The notes under the pieces are model-generated. The model did no database searches and was not told the origin of the DNA. It saw only the letters and a list, made by a program, of their open reading frames with translations. Shown piece by piece: positions 1 through 5,828 of a stretch of DNA of 21,098 nt. Both the position numbers and the translations under genes were made by a program. This stretch comes from Clostridiales bacterium (lineage in GTDB: Bacteria; Bacillota; Clostridia; Christensenellales; CAG-138). Where the stretch lies: positions 1 through 21,098 of the forward strand of contig SFCQ01000022.1 of assembly GCA_004558525.1 (NCBI GenBank), written 5' to 3'. Each line of letters starts with the position of its first letter. Within the stretch, counting starts at the first letter, position 1.

Positions 1-42
1 GAGCTTCAGCGTTTCGGTGATGGTCACGTCAAATTCCTTCAT
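1..42 (-). CDS. DpnD/PcfM-like protein, N-terminal fragment (cut by window edge)
   Basis: Only the first 14 codons are in the window, reading MKEFDVTITETLKL. The ATG at 42-40 is preceded by GGGAGG about 8 bases upstream on the minus strand, so the start is well supported. The opening resembles the start of small DpnD/PcfM-family proteins of conjugative elements (a short beta strand followed by an ETL motif). That match is from memory of the family and covers few residues. The gene overlaps the end of the preceding 85-aa gene by 14 bases, as expected in a tight operon. Confidence 0.5.
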   Translation of the reverse strand, partial: MKEFDVTITETLKL

Positions 43-286
43 GCGCGCCGCCTCCCTCGTCAATTTCAGCCGGAAGAAAGGGAAAGAGCAGCTCCGCCAC
101 TGCCTTGACCACAGCTTCCGCTTCCGCAATGGACAGCTCGATTTCTTCGCTGCCATCCTCCGTATCAGGTGCATCTTCATATGGGGCTTCGGGGCTTTTC
201 TCAAGGTCATTGGCATATACGCCGCGTTCGTCGCAGCAGTCGCAGTGGATGTGTACGTCGCCGTAGATGTTGATGCTTACGTTCAT
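29..286 (-). CDS. Small acidic protein of unknown function, integrated element
   Basis: This 85-aa protein is not one I recognise. The start is the ATG at 286-284, which overlaps the ParB stop codon as ATGA; this indicates translational coupling. An upstream in-frame extension exists but lies wholly inside parB, so I reject it. The N-terminus (about residues 1-20) reads like a beta hairpin ending in a His/Cys cluster: H12, H14, C15, C17, C18. This could bind metal, but that is inference. The rest is very acidic, followed by a hydrophobic amphipathic stretch (AEAVVKAVAELLFPFLP). Its position between ParB and a DpnD/PcfM-like gene marks it as an accessory gene of the conjugative element. Confidence 0.7.
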   Translation of the reverse strand: MNVSINIYGDVHIHCDCCDERGVYANDLEKSPEAPYEDAPDTEDGSEEIELSIAEAEAVVKAVAELLFPFLPAEIDEGGGAHEGI

Positions 287-1182
287 GGATAAACCTGCCT
301 TTCTCGGCGCTCGTTCCGGCGCTGCTGTTTTTTCTGCCACTGCTCCAGCAGCTTGATGATGGTCTGCTGCATTTGCAGGGGCGTGTAGCTTCGGGGGAAA
401 TATTTGCGGAGGGTATCGCTGCTCAGCGTGATGCGCTCCTGTTCCTCCTTCTTTTCCTCGGACATGATGGAGCGCATGGCCTCCTGCGTGCATTTTCCCT
501 CCCGGCTGAGCTTCTTGAGCCGCTGTGCCTGGGAAAGGGAGGGCGTGTTCTGGGAATAGTCCATTGCGTCCAGAAACTGCTTCTGCTCGTCACGGGTGAG
601 ATACGACAGCTCCACGGCGGGGCTGAACGCGATCTCCTTGCTGTCCACCTTTTTCTGTACCTCCGGCAGAAGCTCGGTGAGACGGATAAACCTTTGTACC
701 TGACTTCGGCTGGCATTAGCGTCATTCGCTACGATGCTGACAGCCCACGATGACTTCTCCCCAACTTGGGGAGAAGTTGAACCGGTTTGCAATTCCTGCT
801 TTTTTCCCTGATGCTTCAACGCTTCCAGCTTCATTTTGTACGCCTGCGCCCGTTCCATGGGACTGATGGTTTCCCGCTGCAAATTGCTGTCCACCATGAG
901 GATCACCGCCTCGTCGTCGTCAAGATTGCGGACGATGGCCGGTATGGTTTTCAGCCCCGCAAGGTCTGCAGCATGGAGCCGCCTGTGTCCGGCTACCATC
1001 TCGTATCCGCCCTCCGGTGCGGGGCGGATGATGGCGGGGTTGAGAACGCCCACCTGCATGATGCTGTCGATGGTCTGCTGCATGAGCTCGTCGTCCGTCA
1101 CCTTGAAGGGGTGGTTCTTGAAGGGACGAATCTCTGAAAGCGGTATCTGCTGTACCTGTTCGTTGGGTTTCTGTTTCGGCAC
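283..1182 (-). CDS. ParB/Spo0J-family partition-like protein of the integrated element
   Basis: The product is 299 aa from the GTG start at 1182-1180. I chose this start because AGGAGG lies about 10 bases upstream and homology begins right after it; the longer reading from 1221 runs through a hairpin. Residues 12-85 form the ParB N-terminal domain, with the conserved GHRRL arginine box at 65-69. The segment around 98-120 (DSNLQRETISPMERAQAY) is the usual second ParB motif. A helix-turn-helix region follows (SRSQVQRFIRLTELLP), and the C-terminus is basic and probably dimerising. ParB proteins bind parS sites and hydrolyse CTP; element-borne versions help stabilise or regulate the element. No ParA gene is in the window. 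A perfect 12-bp-arm palindrome lies inside the gene at 753-777. Confidence 0.9.
   Translation of the reverse strand: MPKQKPNEQVQQIPLSEIRPFKNHPFKVTDDELMQQTIDSIMQVGVLNPAIIRPAPEGGYEMVAGHRRLHAADLAGLKTIPAIVRNLDDDEAVILMVDSNLQRETISPMERAQAYKMKLEALKHQGKKQELQTGSTSPQVGEKSSWAVSIVANDANASRSQVQRFIRLTELLPEVQKKVDSKEIAFSPAVELSYLTRDEQKQFLDAMDYSQNTPSLSQAQRLKKLSREGKCTQEAMRSIMSEEKKEEQERITLSSDTLRKYFPRSYTPLQMQQTIIKLLEQWQKKQQRRNERRERQVYP
753..777. repeat. Perfect palindrome inside parB
   Basis: ACTTCTCCCCAA and its exact reverse complement are separated by a single C. The palindrome encodes the TSPQVGEKS segment of ParB, which aligns with a conserved part of element ParBs, so it is not an obvious insertion. It could be a DNA-level signal such as a parS-like site or an mRNA hairpin, or it could be chance codon choice. 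Confidence 0.7.
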
Positions 1183-1210
1183 GGTCGCATCACCTCCTGA
1201 AAATGCCAAA

Positions 1211-1232
1211 GCCGCAGGCAATAACCTGCGGC
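1211..1232 (-). terminator. Stem-loop between the replication gene and parB
   Basis: An 8-bp perfect stem (GCCGCAGG / CCTGCGGC) with a 6-base loop lies directly after the stop codon of the replication gene and just before the parB RBS. On the minus strand it is followed by TTTGGCATTTT, a poor T-tract. It may act as a weak terminator, an attenuator or an mRNA-stability element that sets the ratio of the two products. Confidence 0.45.
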
Positions 1233-2180
1233 TCAGATGAATCCCTCCGACATATCGTGACTGACAAGGCTTCGGTAGTAGTTCCCGATGGTCAGAGGGG
1301 CGTTATACAGCGTGGCTAAAAGATACTGGCGCATATTGCGGATGCGGGTGGTGTTTTCCTTCAGCCCGCCCATCACAAAGCGGATGTGCTCGCTGTTCAG
1401 CTTCAAAAACTGGCTCCTGACCACCTCGGCGGGCTTATCGTCGCCGGAAATGCGGACGGAGCTTTTCGTCGTACAGACAACATCCACCAGCAGCTCCAGG
1501 ATTTCTTCCAGCGTGTCCTGCTCGTATGGATAGTCTGTCAGGAGTGCATCGTAGGCGATGTTCTCCGCAATAAGCTCTCTGTACCACTCTCTCAGAGCCG
1601 CTTCGTTTCCTTTCGCTTCCCGCCCGTGATCCCTCCTGAACGAAGTGAAGGGAAAGGAATCAGTATCACTAAAATCAGTATCACTATTCTCAGTATTATT
1701 AGATCGTGATTTTAACGATTCTTGATCCGTGATTTTCACTGCTCCTGAATCGTGATTTTCACGGTTCAGGAATCGTGATTCCGGGGAGGGGGTGCTACTG
1801 CCCGATGTGTTATCCACAGGGTTATCCGCAGCTTTATCCACAAAGTTCTTGACGTAGATGAGGTTGGGCTTGCCCAGCCCCTGCCGCTTGCGCTCGATGA
1901 GGCGGCATTTGCTCTCCAGCTCATGCAGCAGCTTTCCGGCCTTCTGGTCGGCGCAGCCCAGGGCGGTCATGACCTCCTCGATGGTGAAGATGATATACAC
2001 ACGTCCTTCTTTATCCAGCCAGCCGTTCTTGCAGCTCAGGCTCATGCGGTCAAGGAGCAGACCGTAGAGCACCTTGGCTTCTGCGGAAACGCTTCTGAAC
2101 CGTTCCTCCGTGAACAGCACCTTGGGGATGCGGTAGAAGGAGAACTGTTCCGCTTCCGCGCCGTAGAAATAGTCATACAT
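1233..2180 (-). CDS. Replication initiator protein A (RepA_N/DUF6017 type)
   Basis: The product is 315 aa from the ATG at 2180-2178; AAAGGAG lies about 13 bases upstream, and the start overlaps the preceding gene's end by 8 bases. Residues 1-110 match the RepA_N pattern: FYRIPKVLF, then AKVLYGLLLDRMSLS, then a winged-helix-like stretch ending ERKRQGLGKPNLIYVKNFV. Residues about 113-174 are a polar low-complexity linker rich in Ser, Asp and Asn. The C-terminal part (about 195-315) fits the DUF6017-type domain. RepA_N initiators bind iterons located within their own gene and start theta replication; here they may support autonomous replication of an excised element. The linker DNA contains just such an array (separate entry). 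Confidence 0.88.
   Translation of the reverse strand: MYDYFYGAEAEQFSFYRIPKVLFTEERFRSVSAEAKVLYGLLLDRMSLSCKNGWLDKEGRVYIIFTIEEVMTALGCADQKAGKLLHELESKCRLIERKRQGLGKPNLIYVKNFVDKAADNPVDNTSGSSTPSPESRFLNRENHDSGAVKITDQESLKSRSNNTENSDTDFSDTDSFPFTSFRRDHGREAKGNEAALREWYRELIAENIAYDALLTDYPYEQDTLEEILELLVDVVCTTKSSVRISGDDKPAEVVRSQFLKLNSEHIRFVMGGLKENTTRIRNMRQYLLATLYNAPLTIGNYYRSLVSHDMSEGFI
1661..1842. other. Putative replication origin: DnaA boxes, iterons, AT-rich tract
   Basis: Three DnaA boxes on the plus strand start at 1810 (TTATCCACA), 1822 (TTATCCGCA) and 1834 (TTATCCACA), 12 bp apart. Four repeats beginning CGTGATT start at 1705, 1728, 1751 and 1774, exactly 23 bp apart; units 2 and 3 share CGTGATTTTCAC, itself an inverted repeat, and end in GAAT. 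Three CAGTAT repeats start at 1661, 1676 and 1691 in an AT-rich stretch. Because 23 is not a multiple of three, the iterons cannot be explained by a repeated peptide. RepA_N plasmids are known to carry their origin inside rep; applying that here is inference. Confidence 0.72.
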
Positions 2181-2472
2181 GGCTTCTGTCACGCTCCTTT
2201 GGAAGTCCTGCGGCGCGCATGACCTCTTTGGTACACCATCCGATGCAGGGGGCAGCCTTTCCGTAGGGACAGCCCTCGCACTCCGAAACGGGAGCGGCGT
2301 TGTCCGCAGCTGCATCGTAAACTTGTTCTATGCCGTTCCGTCTTGCGGGCTTTTGCGGGACGGGACAGCAGCAGCCGTCCGGGTAGACGCAGCCCTTTAG
2401 CTTCCCCTTCCGGTACAGGCAGTACCGGCAGTCATATACGTTGTAGCCCCACGACTTCCCATATGCTTTCAC
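2173..2472 (-). CDS. Cysteine-rich small protein of the integrated element
   Basis: The product is 99 aa from a GTG at 2472-2470, with AAGGAGG seven bases upstream; the longer reading from 2535 lacks an RBS and runs through the leader hairpin. Ten cysteines are visible: C15, C18, C28, C34-C36, C65, C68, C76 and C80. These include CxxC pairs (DCRYC, CEGC) and a CIGWC motif, so metal binding, zinc or iron-sulphur, is plausible but unproven. It lies directly upstream of and overlaps the replication-initiator gene, so it is probably the first gene of the element's operon in this window. I do not recognise a named family. Confidence 0.75.
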   Translation of the reverse strand: MKAYGKSWGYNVYDCRYCLYRKGKLKGCVYPDGCCCPVPQKPARRNGIEQVYDAAADNAAPVSECEGCPYGKAAPCIGWCTKEVMRAAGLPKERDRSHV

Positions 2473-2500
2473 AATAACACCTCCTTCGCCCGCATCTGGG

Positions 2501-2556
2501 CATAAAAATAGCGCGCCTGCCGACCCAAGCGCCACTTTGGGTAACAGACGCGCTAT
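2501..2556 (-). terminator. Leader hairpin with T-tract upstream of the element operon
   Basis: On the minus strand the outer stem ATAGCGCG (2556-2549) pairs with CGCGCTAT (2515-2508), and an inner stem ACCCAA pairs with TTGGGT (2542-2537 with 2528-2523). TATTTTTATG follows immediately. This has the form of an intrinsic terminator. It lies between the element's edge and its first gene, so it either insulates the operon from host transcription or acts as an attenuator. Confidence 0.6.
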
Positions 2557-2784
2557 GTACTGATTATTGCAAGGATGTCGTCTCCTTACCGGGAGATGAA
2601 CCGAGCAATAGCTGCTGAAATTGACGGTTTCAAGAGGGCGGAATACAAGTAATTTCGCTGTTCGGGTGTCCTAAAACCATTGATATTACTGTGTTTTTTG
2701 AAAAATGCTGTATCACCACTCGCACCATAACAGCAATAGTAATACATCGCCCCTGCCCGCGCAAGCACTTTTTTCCCCGATATA
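2557..2784. other. Junction between integrated element and host, no supported gene
   Basis: No reading frame here has both a ribosome-binding site and family likeness. A 73-codon minus-strand frame (2586-2807) starts inside the ribU promoter and lacks an RBS. The element's end and attachment site should lie in this stretch, because ATC-rich element genes stop at about 2500 and the host promoter for ribU begins at 2785. I could not identify the attachment repeat, since the other end of the element lies outside the window. Confidence 0.45.
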
Positions 2785-2813
2785 TTGCTATTATAAAGAT
2801 CATGCATTATAAT
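2785..2813 (+). promoter_or_regulatory. Promoter of riboswitch-ribU transcript
   Basis: TTGCTA (2785-2790) and a perfect TATAAT (2808-2813) are separated by 17 bases. Transcription would begin just before the riboswitch P1 helix. Confidence 0.8.
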
Positions 2814-2819
2814 ATACCT

Positions 2820-2946
2820 GCTTCGGGGTGTGGTGAAAGTCCATACCGGCGGTGATGCGGCTTTGGCCGACGAGCCCGCGAACCCATTTTATGGGCCGAG
2901 CCGGTGCGATCCCGGGGCCGACGGTTATAGTCCGGAAGGTAGAAGC
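2820..2946 (+). promoter_or_regulatory. FMN riboswitch (RFN element)
   Basis: The conserved RFN blocks occur in order: CTTCGGGG near the 5' end, then ACCGGCGGTGAT, then GAGCCCGCGA, then AGCCGGTGCGATCCCGG, then GGCCGACGG and ATAGTCCGG. P1 closes as GCTTC (2820-2824) with GAAGC (2942-2946). FMN binding to this aptamer normally favours a downstream terminator and lowers expression of riboflavin genes. The next gene is a riboflavin transporter subunit, which fits. The terminator at 2972-2996 supplies the expression platform. Confidence 0.95.
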
Positions 2947-2971
2947 CGCTATATGGCGTATGCCCTTTATT

Positions 2972-2996
2972 ATTCCCGCAAGCAGGGAATTTTTTA
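2972..2996 (+). terminator. Riboswitch-controlled intrinsic terminator
   Basis: A 6-bp stem (ATTCCC / GGGAAT) is followed by a run of six T. It lies between the FMN aptamer and the ribU RBS, the usual place for an OFF-switch terminator. The T-run ends only a few bases before the GGAGG at 3002-3006. Confidence 0.8.
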
Positions 2997-3014
2997 GTTT
3001 TGGAGGATCAGTCT

Positions 3015-3605
3015 TTGAGAAACAAACGTGTAGAAAAGCTGGTTAAGCTTGCGCTGCTGTGCGCAATGTCGCTCGTGCTCATGTACGTTGTGCGCTTCCC
3101 TATTATTCCGGCGCTGTTCTTTTTGGAGTATGACATGGCGGACGTGCCTATACTCATAGGCACATTCATGTATGGTCCCGTCGCGGGGCTTGCAATAACC
3201 GCGGTAGTCAGCGTGCTGCAGGCCGTTACCGTGTCAGCCTCATCGGGCTGGATAGGCTGCATTATGCACTTTTTTGCAACAGGCGCATTCGCGGTGATAG
3301 CCGGGGTGATCTATCGCAGAAGGCACAATATCCGCGGCGCGATAGAGGGGCTGCTGCTTGGCGCAGCAGCGATGGTTATAATAATGGTGCCTTTTAATTA
3401 CTATCTTTCGCCAATATTCATATCGGGCAGCGGCATGAGCTATGCCGAGGCGCAAAGCTACGTATGGAGCTATATGTGGAGCTTTGTCGCGTTCAACGCG
3501 CTTAAGGCGCTTATAAACTCGGCAGTGACCTTTGTTGTATATAAGCCGCTTTCCAGGCTGTTCAAAAAGGAGTTCCTTAAAAAGGAACCCCATCCGGGCA
3601 AATAA
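3015..3605 (+). CDS. ribU: Riboflavin ECF transporter, S component
   Basis: The product is a 196-aa integral membrane protein from a TTG start at 3015, eight bases after GGAGG; the in-frame TTG at 3000 lies upstream of that RBS and is rejected. Hydrophobic segments fit the five or six helices of ECF S components. The family signature region FFLEYDMADVPILIGTFMYGP sits after helix 1, and the alternating hydrophobic/Gly-rich segments that follow match RibU. RibU binds riboflavin at the membrane and works with the shared energy-coupling module (EcfT and two EcfA ATPases), which is not in the window. FMN riboswitch control strongly supports the substrate. The gene converges on the M23-like gene with only two bases between stop codons. 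Confidence 0.95.
   Translation: MRNKRVEKLVKLALLCAMSLVLMYVVRFPIIPALFFLEYDMADVPILIGTFMYGPVAGLAITAVVSVLQAVTVSASSGWIGCIMHFFATGAFAVIAGVIYRRRHNIRGAIEGLLLGAAAMVIIMVPFNYYLSPIFISGSGMSYAEAQSYVWSYMWSFVAFNALKALINSAVTFVVYKPLSRLFKKEFLKKEPHPGK
3566..3588 (-). terminator. Terminator for the M23-like gene, embedded in ribU
   Basis: GTTCCTT (3572-3578) pairs with AAGGAAC (3582-3588) around an AAA loop. Read on the minus strand the stem is followed by TCCTTTTTG. It lies inside the 3' end of ribU, about 20 bases past the stop codon of the convergent gene. Confidence 0.6.
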
Positions 3606-3607
3606 GC

Positions 3608-4834
3608 CTATTTCAAATAATATCTCGGATTGTACGCAAAGCCCGCCTGCCTCAGCTCAAAGTGAAGCGCGGGCTTTTTGCAGTTCCCGCTGCTGCCGGC
3701 AAGGGCTATTGTGTCGCCCTTGGCTACCGTATCGCCTATGCTCACCATGGCTTGTGAAAGGTGCGCATATCTTGTTAAAAAGCCCGAGCCGTGGTCTATC
3801 TCTATCACCAGCCCATAGCCGCCCCTTTCCATAACCGTCGTTACCGTGCCGGCCTCGGCAGCGTATACCTCGTCCCCTTCCTTTGCCGAAAAGTCAAGCC
3901 CAAGGTGCATCACGCCCTTTAGCTGGCCAAAGTTTTCGCTTATCTCGCCGCTCTTTGTGGGCCTTATGAATTTAAGCTCGCCCGCGTCCGGCCCCTTCTC
4001 GCCCTCTCTTTTGCCGGGCTCGGCGTAAGCGTCAAGCTTTTTTGTGCCCTCGCGTATTATCGTGTCGGCCTTTTGGCTTATCTCAAAGGTCTCGCTCTCG
4101 CTTTTGCCCTTCTGTTCGCCGTTTATGAACCTTGTCGTCGTTACCGTGCGGCTCTCGCCATCGCTGCCATAGCTCGCTACGAGCCTTGTGCCCTTTATAA
4201 GCGTATCGTCCTTTTCGGTCTTTACCTCTCTCTTAACTATGCTCGTCTGCTTCTCCTTAAGCACGCTTTCCACTTTAAGCGGCGTTTTTTCGCCCGTAAG
4301 CAGCGCAAGCATCTCCTCGTATGTTAGCTGCGTAGGCGCGTCGGCGTCCTTCAGCTTATCCGCCCCTGCCTCCGCAAGCTCAAGCTCGTTTTTTATGGTC
4401 GAATCAAGCGCGCCTGGCAGCTGTATCTTAAGCTCAAAAAAGCGCACGGCCTCGTCAAGCACCTCCTCGGCAGCCTCCCTGCTCGCAAGCACCCCCACGC
4501 ATTTTCCGTCAAGCATTATTGCCGTGGCCACGTATTCGCCCTCGCCCGGCTCAGCGTTAACGTCCATAGTCGGCTCCGGCTCCATATCCTCCTGCGGAGC
4601 TTTGGTAGCTTCAGGCGCGGCTGCAGCGCCGTCAGGCATAGTATCAGGCTCCGCCGCCGTTACAATATCCTTGGGCGCGGCCTTAAGCACGTCCGGCCTG
4701 TACTTAAAATAAGCCGCCGCTATCGCGCACGCTACAATAAAGCAGGCGGCAAGCATTATCCATTTGCCCGCTTTAGGCTTTTTGCCGCCCGTAGGCGAGT
4801 ATTCTTCTTCAAAAAAGTCCCTGTCGTTTTCCAT
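3608..4834 (-). CDS. Membrane-anchored G5/M23 (LytM) protein, probably catalytically degenerate
   Basis: The product is 408 aa from the ATG at 4834-4832, six bases after a TATAAT box (leaderless); the reading frame upstream runs into the divergent gene and is rejected. Layout: cytoplasmic acidic/basic head (1-23), one transmembrane helix (about 24-43), a Pro/Glu-rich linker, an alpha/beta segment (about 100-135), a G5-like domain (about 186-262) and a C-terminal M23/LytM domain (about 295-408). M23 enzymes are zinc peptidases that cut peptidoglycan cross-links. Zinc ligands H310, D314 and H391 are present, as is H358 (YAHLS), but the first His of the HxH motif is Ala389 (PALHFE). It may be a non-enzymatic scaffold, like some sporulation or division LytM proteins. 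Confidence 0.88.
   Translation of the reverse strand: MENDRDFFEEEYSPTGGKKPKAGKWIMLAACFIVACAIAAAYFKYRPDVLKAAPKDIVTAAEPDTMPDGAAAAPEATKAPQEDMEPEPTMDVNAEPGEGEYVATAIMLDGKCVGVLASREAAEEVLDEAVRFFELKIQLPGALDSTIKNELELAEAGADKLKDADAPTQLTYEEMLALLTGEKTPLKVESVLKEKQTSIVKREVKTEKDDTLIKGTRLVASYGSDGESRTVTTTRFINGEQKGKSESETFEISQKADTIIREGTKKLDAYAEPGKREGEKGPDAGELKFIRPTKSGEISENFGQLKGVMHLGLDFSAKEGDEVYAAEAGTVTTVMERGGYGLVIEIDHGSGFLTRYAHLSQAMVSIGDTVAKGDTIALAGSSGNCKKPALHFELRQAGFAYNPRYYLK
3638..3679 (+). terminator. Terminator for ribU, embedded in the M23-like gene
   Basis: AAAGCCCGC (3638-3646) pairs with GCGGGCTTT (3669-3677) across a 22-base loop and is followed by T residues to 3679. It starts 33 bases after the ribU stop, inside the convergent coding region. 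Confidence 0.65.
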
Positions 4835-4840
4835 ATTGGC

Positions 4841-4846
4841 ATTATA
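4841..4846 (-). promoter_or_regulatory. -10 box for leaderless M23-like transcript
   Basis: TATAAT on the minus strand (4846-4841) is followed by exactly six bases (GCCAAT) and then the ATG of the M23-like gene, so the predicted transcript begins at or next to the A of the start codon. No good -35 hexamer is visible, and there is no Shine-Dalgarno. Confidence 0.6.
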
Positions 4847-4869
4847 CCGCCATAAAAGCCCGAAAGCGA

Positions 4870-4898
4870 GTGAAATTTTAGTAAATCCATAGTATAAT
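4870..4898 (+). promoter_or_regulatory. Promoter for leaderless ispE transcript
   Basis: GTGAAA (4870-4875) and TATAAT (4893-4898) are 17 bases apart. Six bases separate TATAAT from the ispE ATG at 4905, so the predicted first base of the mRNA is the first base of the start codon. No Shine-Dalgarno precedes the ATG. Confidence 0.65.
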
Positions 4899-4904
4899 AT
4901 AAAA

Positions 4905-5828
4905 ATGATGAAAAACATACAGCAAGTAAAGGCCTTTGCCAAGCTCAACCTTACGCTTGACGTTTTAGGCAAACGCGATGACGGTTTTCACGAGCTTATC
5001 ACCATAATGCAGGCCATAGACCTCTATGACGAGATAAGCATTGAGTTTACTTCAAAAAAAGCCGTATCCGTTGCGGCGGATTTTGAGCTGCCCGAAGGCA
5101 GCGTCGCCTTTAACGCGGCAAACGAGTATATGCAAAGGACCGGCTCCGGCGGGGCAAATATAAATATAAAGGGCCGCATACCCCCAATGGCGGGGCTTGG
5201 CGGCTCCTCGGCTGACGGTGCGGCCGTGCTCAGGGCGATGCAGCGGCATTACGGGCTGATGGATAGGCCCTCGCTTTATGCATTAGCGGCTCAGCTTGGC
5301 TCAGACGTTCCGTTTTTGCTTGAAGGCGGCGCCGCCATATGCCGCGGCAGGGGCGAAAGGCTTGAGCCTATAAGCGCCGGCATATTGGCCGGCTTATGCT
5401 ATCTTGTCGTCAAGCCGGGCCCCGGCATATCCACAGCTCAGCTTTTTGCAGGGCTCAGGCCGCCGTATGCAGGGGCAAAAAGCGACGAAGCAAGGCTTGC
5501 ATTGCAGGCTGATGATAAGCGGCTGTTTTTAAGCTGCATCTCCAACGCGCTTGAGCCGCCGGCAGCGGAGCTTTTGCCCTCAATAGGCCATATATTGAAA
5601 AGGCTCAGGCGCTGCGGGGCTTTGGCCGCCGGCATGAGCGGCAGCGGCAGCGCGTGCTTCGCCGTGTTTGACGATAAAAATAAGGCGCTTGCGGCGGCGG
5701 AGGGCTTCGTCGATGCCGGTATTGACTTTTGCGGCGTATTCAATCCCATATCGGGCTTTGATATATATAACAAGCAGGATCTGTGCTATAATAATGGTTC
5801 AGGATGGGATGAAGGGAGAATACGATGA
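4905..5828 (+). CDS. ispE: 4-diphosphocytidyl-2-C-methyl-D-erythritol kinase
   Basis: The product is a 307-aa cytoplasmic GHMP kinase that phosphorylates CDP-methylerythritol with ATP in the MEP isoprenoid pathway. The N-terminal AFAKLNLTLDVLGKRDDGFHE holds the catalytic Lys13. The glycine-rich ATP loop is PPMAGLGGSSADGAA (93-107), and GSDVPF (132-137) supplies the catalytic Asp134. The C-terminal GMSGSGSACFAVF is the third GHMP motif. The last 20 or so residues extend beyond the usual end and overlap a possible promoter for the next gene. The stop overlaps the murC start as ATGA. The start is the first of two tandem ATGs; translation looks leaderless. Confidence 0.96.
   Translation: MMKNIQQVKAFAKLNLTLDVLGKRDDGFHELITIMQAIDLYDEISIEFTSKKAVSVAADFELPEGSVAFNAANEYMQRTGSGGANINIKGRIPPMAGLGGSSADGAAVLRAMQRHYGLMDRPSLYALAAQLGSDVPFLLEGGAAICRGRGERLEPISAGILAGLCYLVVKPGPGISTAQLFAGLRPPYAGAKSDEARLALQADDKRLFLSCISNALEPPAAELLPSIGHILKRLRRCGALAAGMSGSGSACFAVFDDKNKALAAAEGFVDAGIDFCGVFNPISGFDIYNKQDLCYNNGSGWDEGRIR
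5784..5792 (+). promoter_or_regulatory. Possible internal extended -10 promoter for murC
   Basis: TGCTATAAT is an extended -10 match inside the last codons of ispE, 33 bases before the murC start. No -35 match is spaced correctly, so this is only a candidate for separate murC expression. Confidence 0.3.

Noticed and set aside
1183..1221. N-terminal extension of ParB from 1221
   Set aside because: It would start within the loop of a hairpin with no RBS; the GTG at 1182 has a strong one.
1231..1842. CRISPR-like array reading of the repeats in the rep gene
   Set aside because: Repeats are short and adjacent with 23-bp and 15-bp periods, there are no unique spacers of constant length and no cas genes.
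2596..2652. 18-codon plus-strand frame with GGGAG before ATG
   Set aside because: The RBS-like bases abut the ATG with no spacer, and the peptide is not recognised.
2586..2807. 73-codon minus-strand frame between the element and ribU
   Set aside because: It begins inside the ribU -10 box, has no RBS and shows no family likeness. It is probably chance in junction DNA.
4835..4972. 46-residue N-terminal extension of the M23-like protein
   Set aside because: It is read through the divergent ispE start and both promoters, without an RBS. The ATG at 4834 directly precedes a normal type II membrane-protein head.
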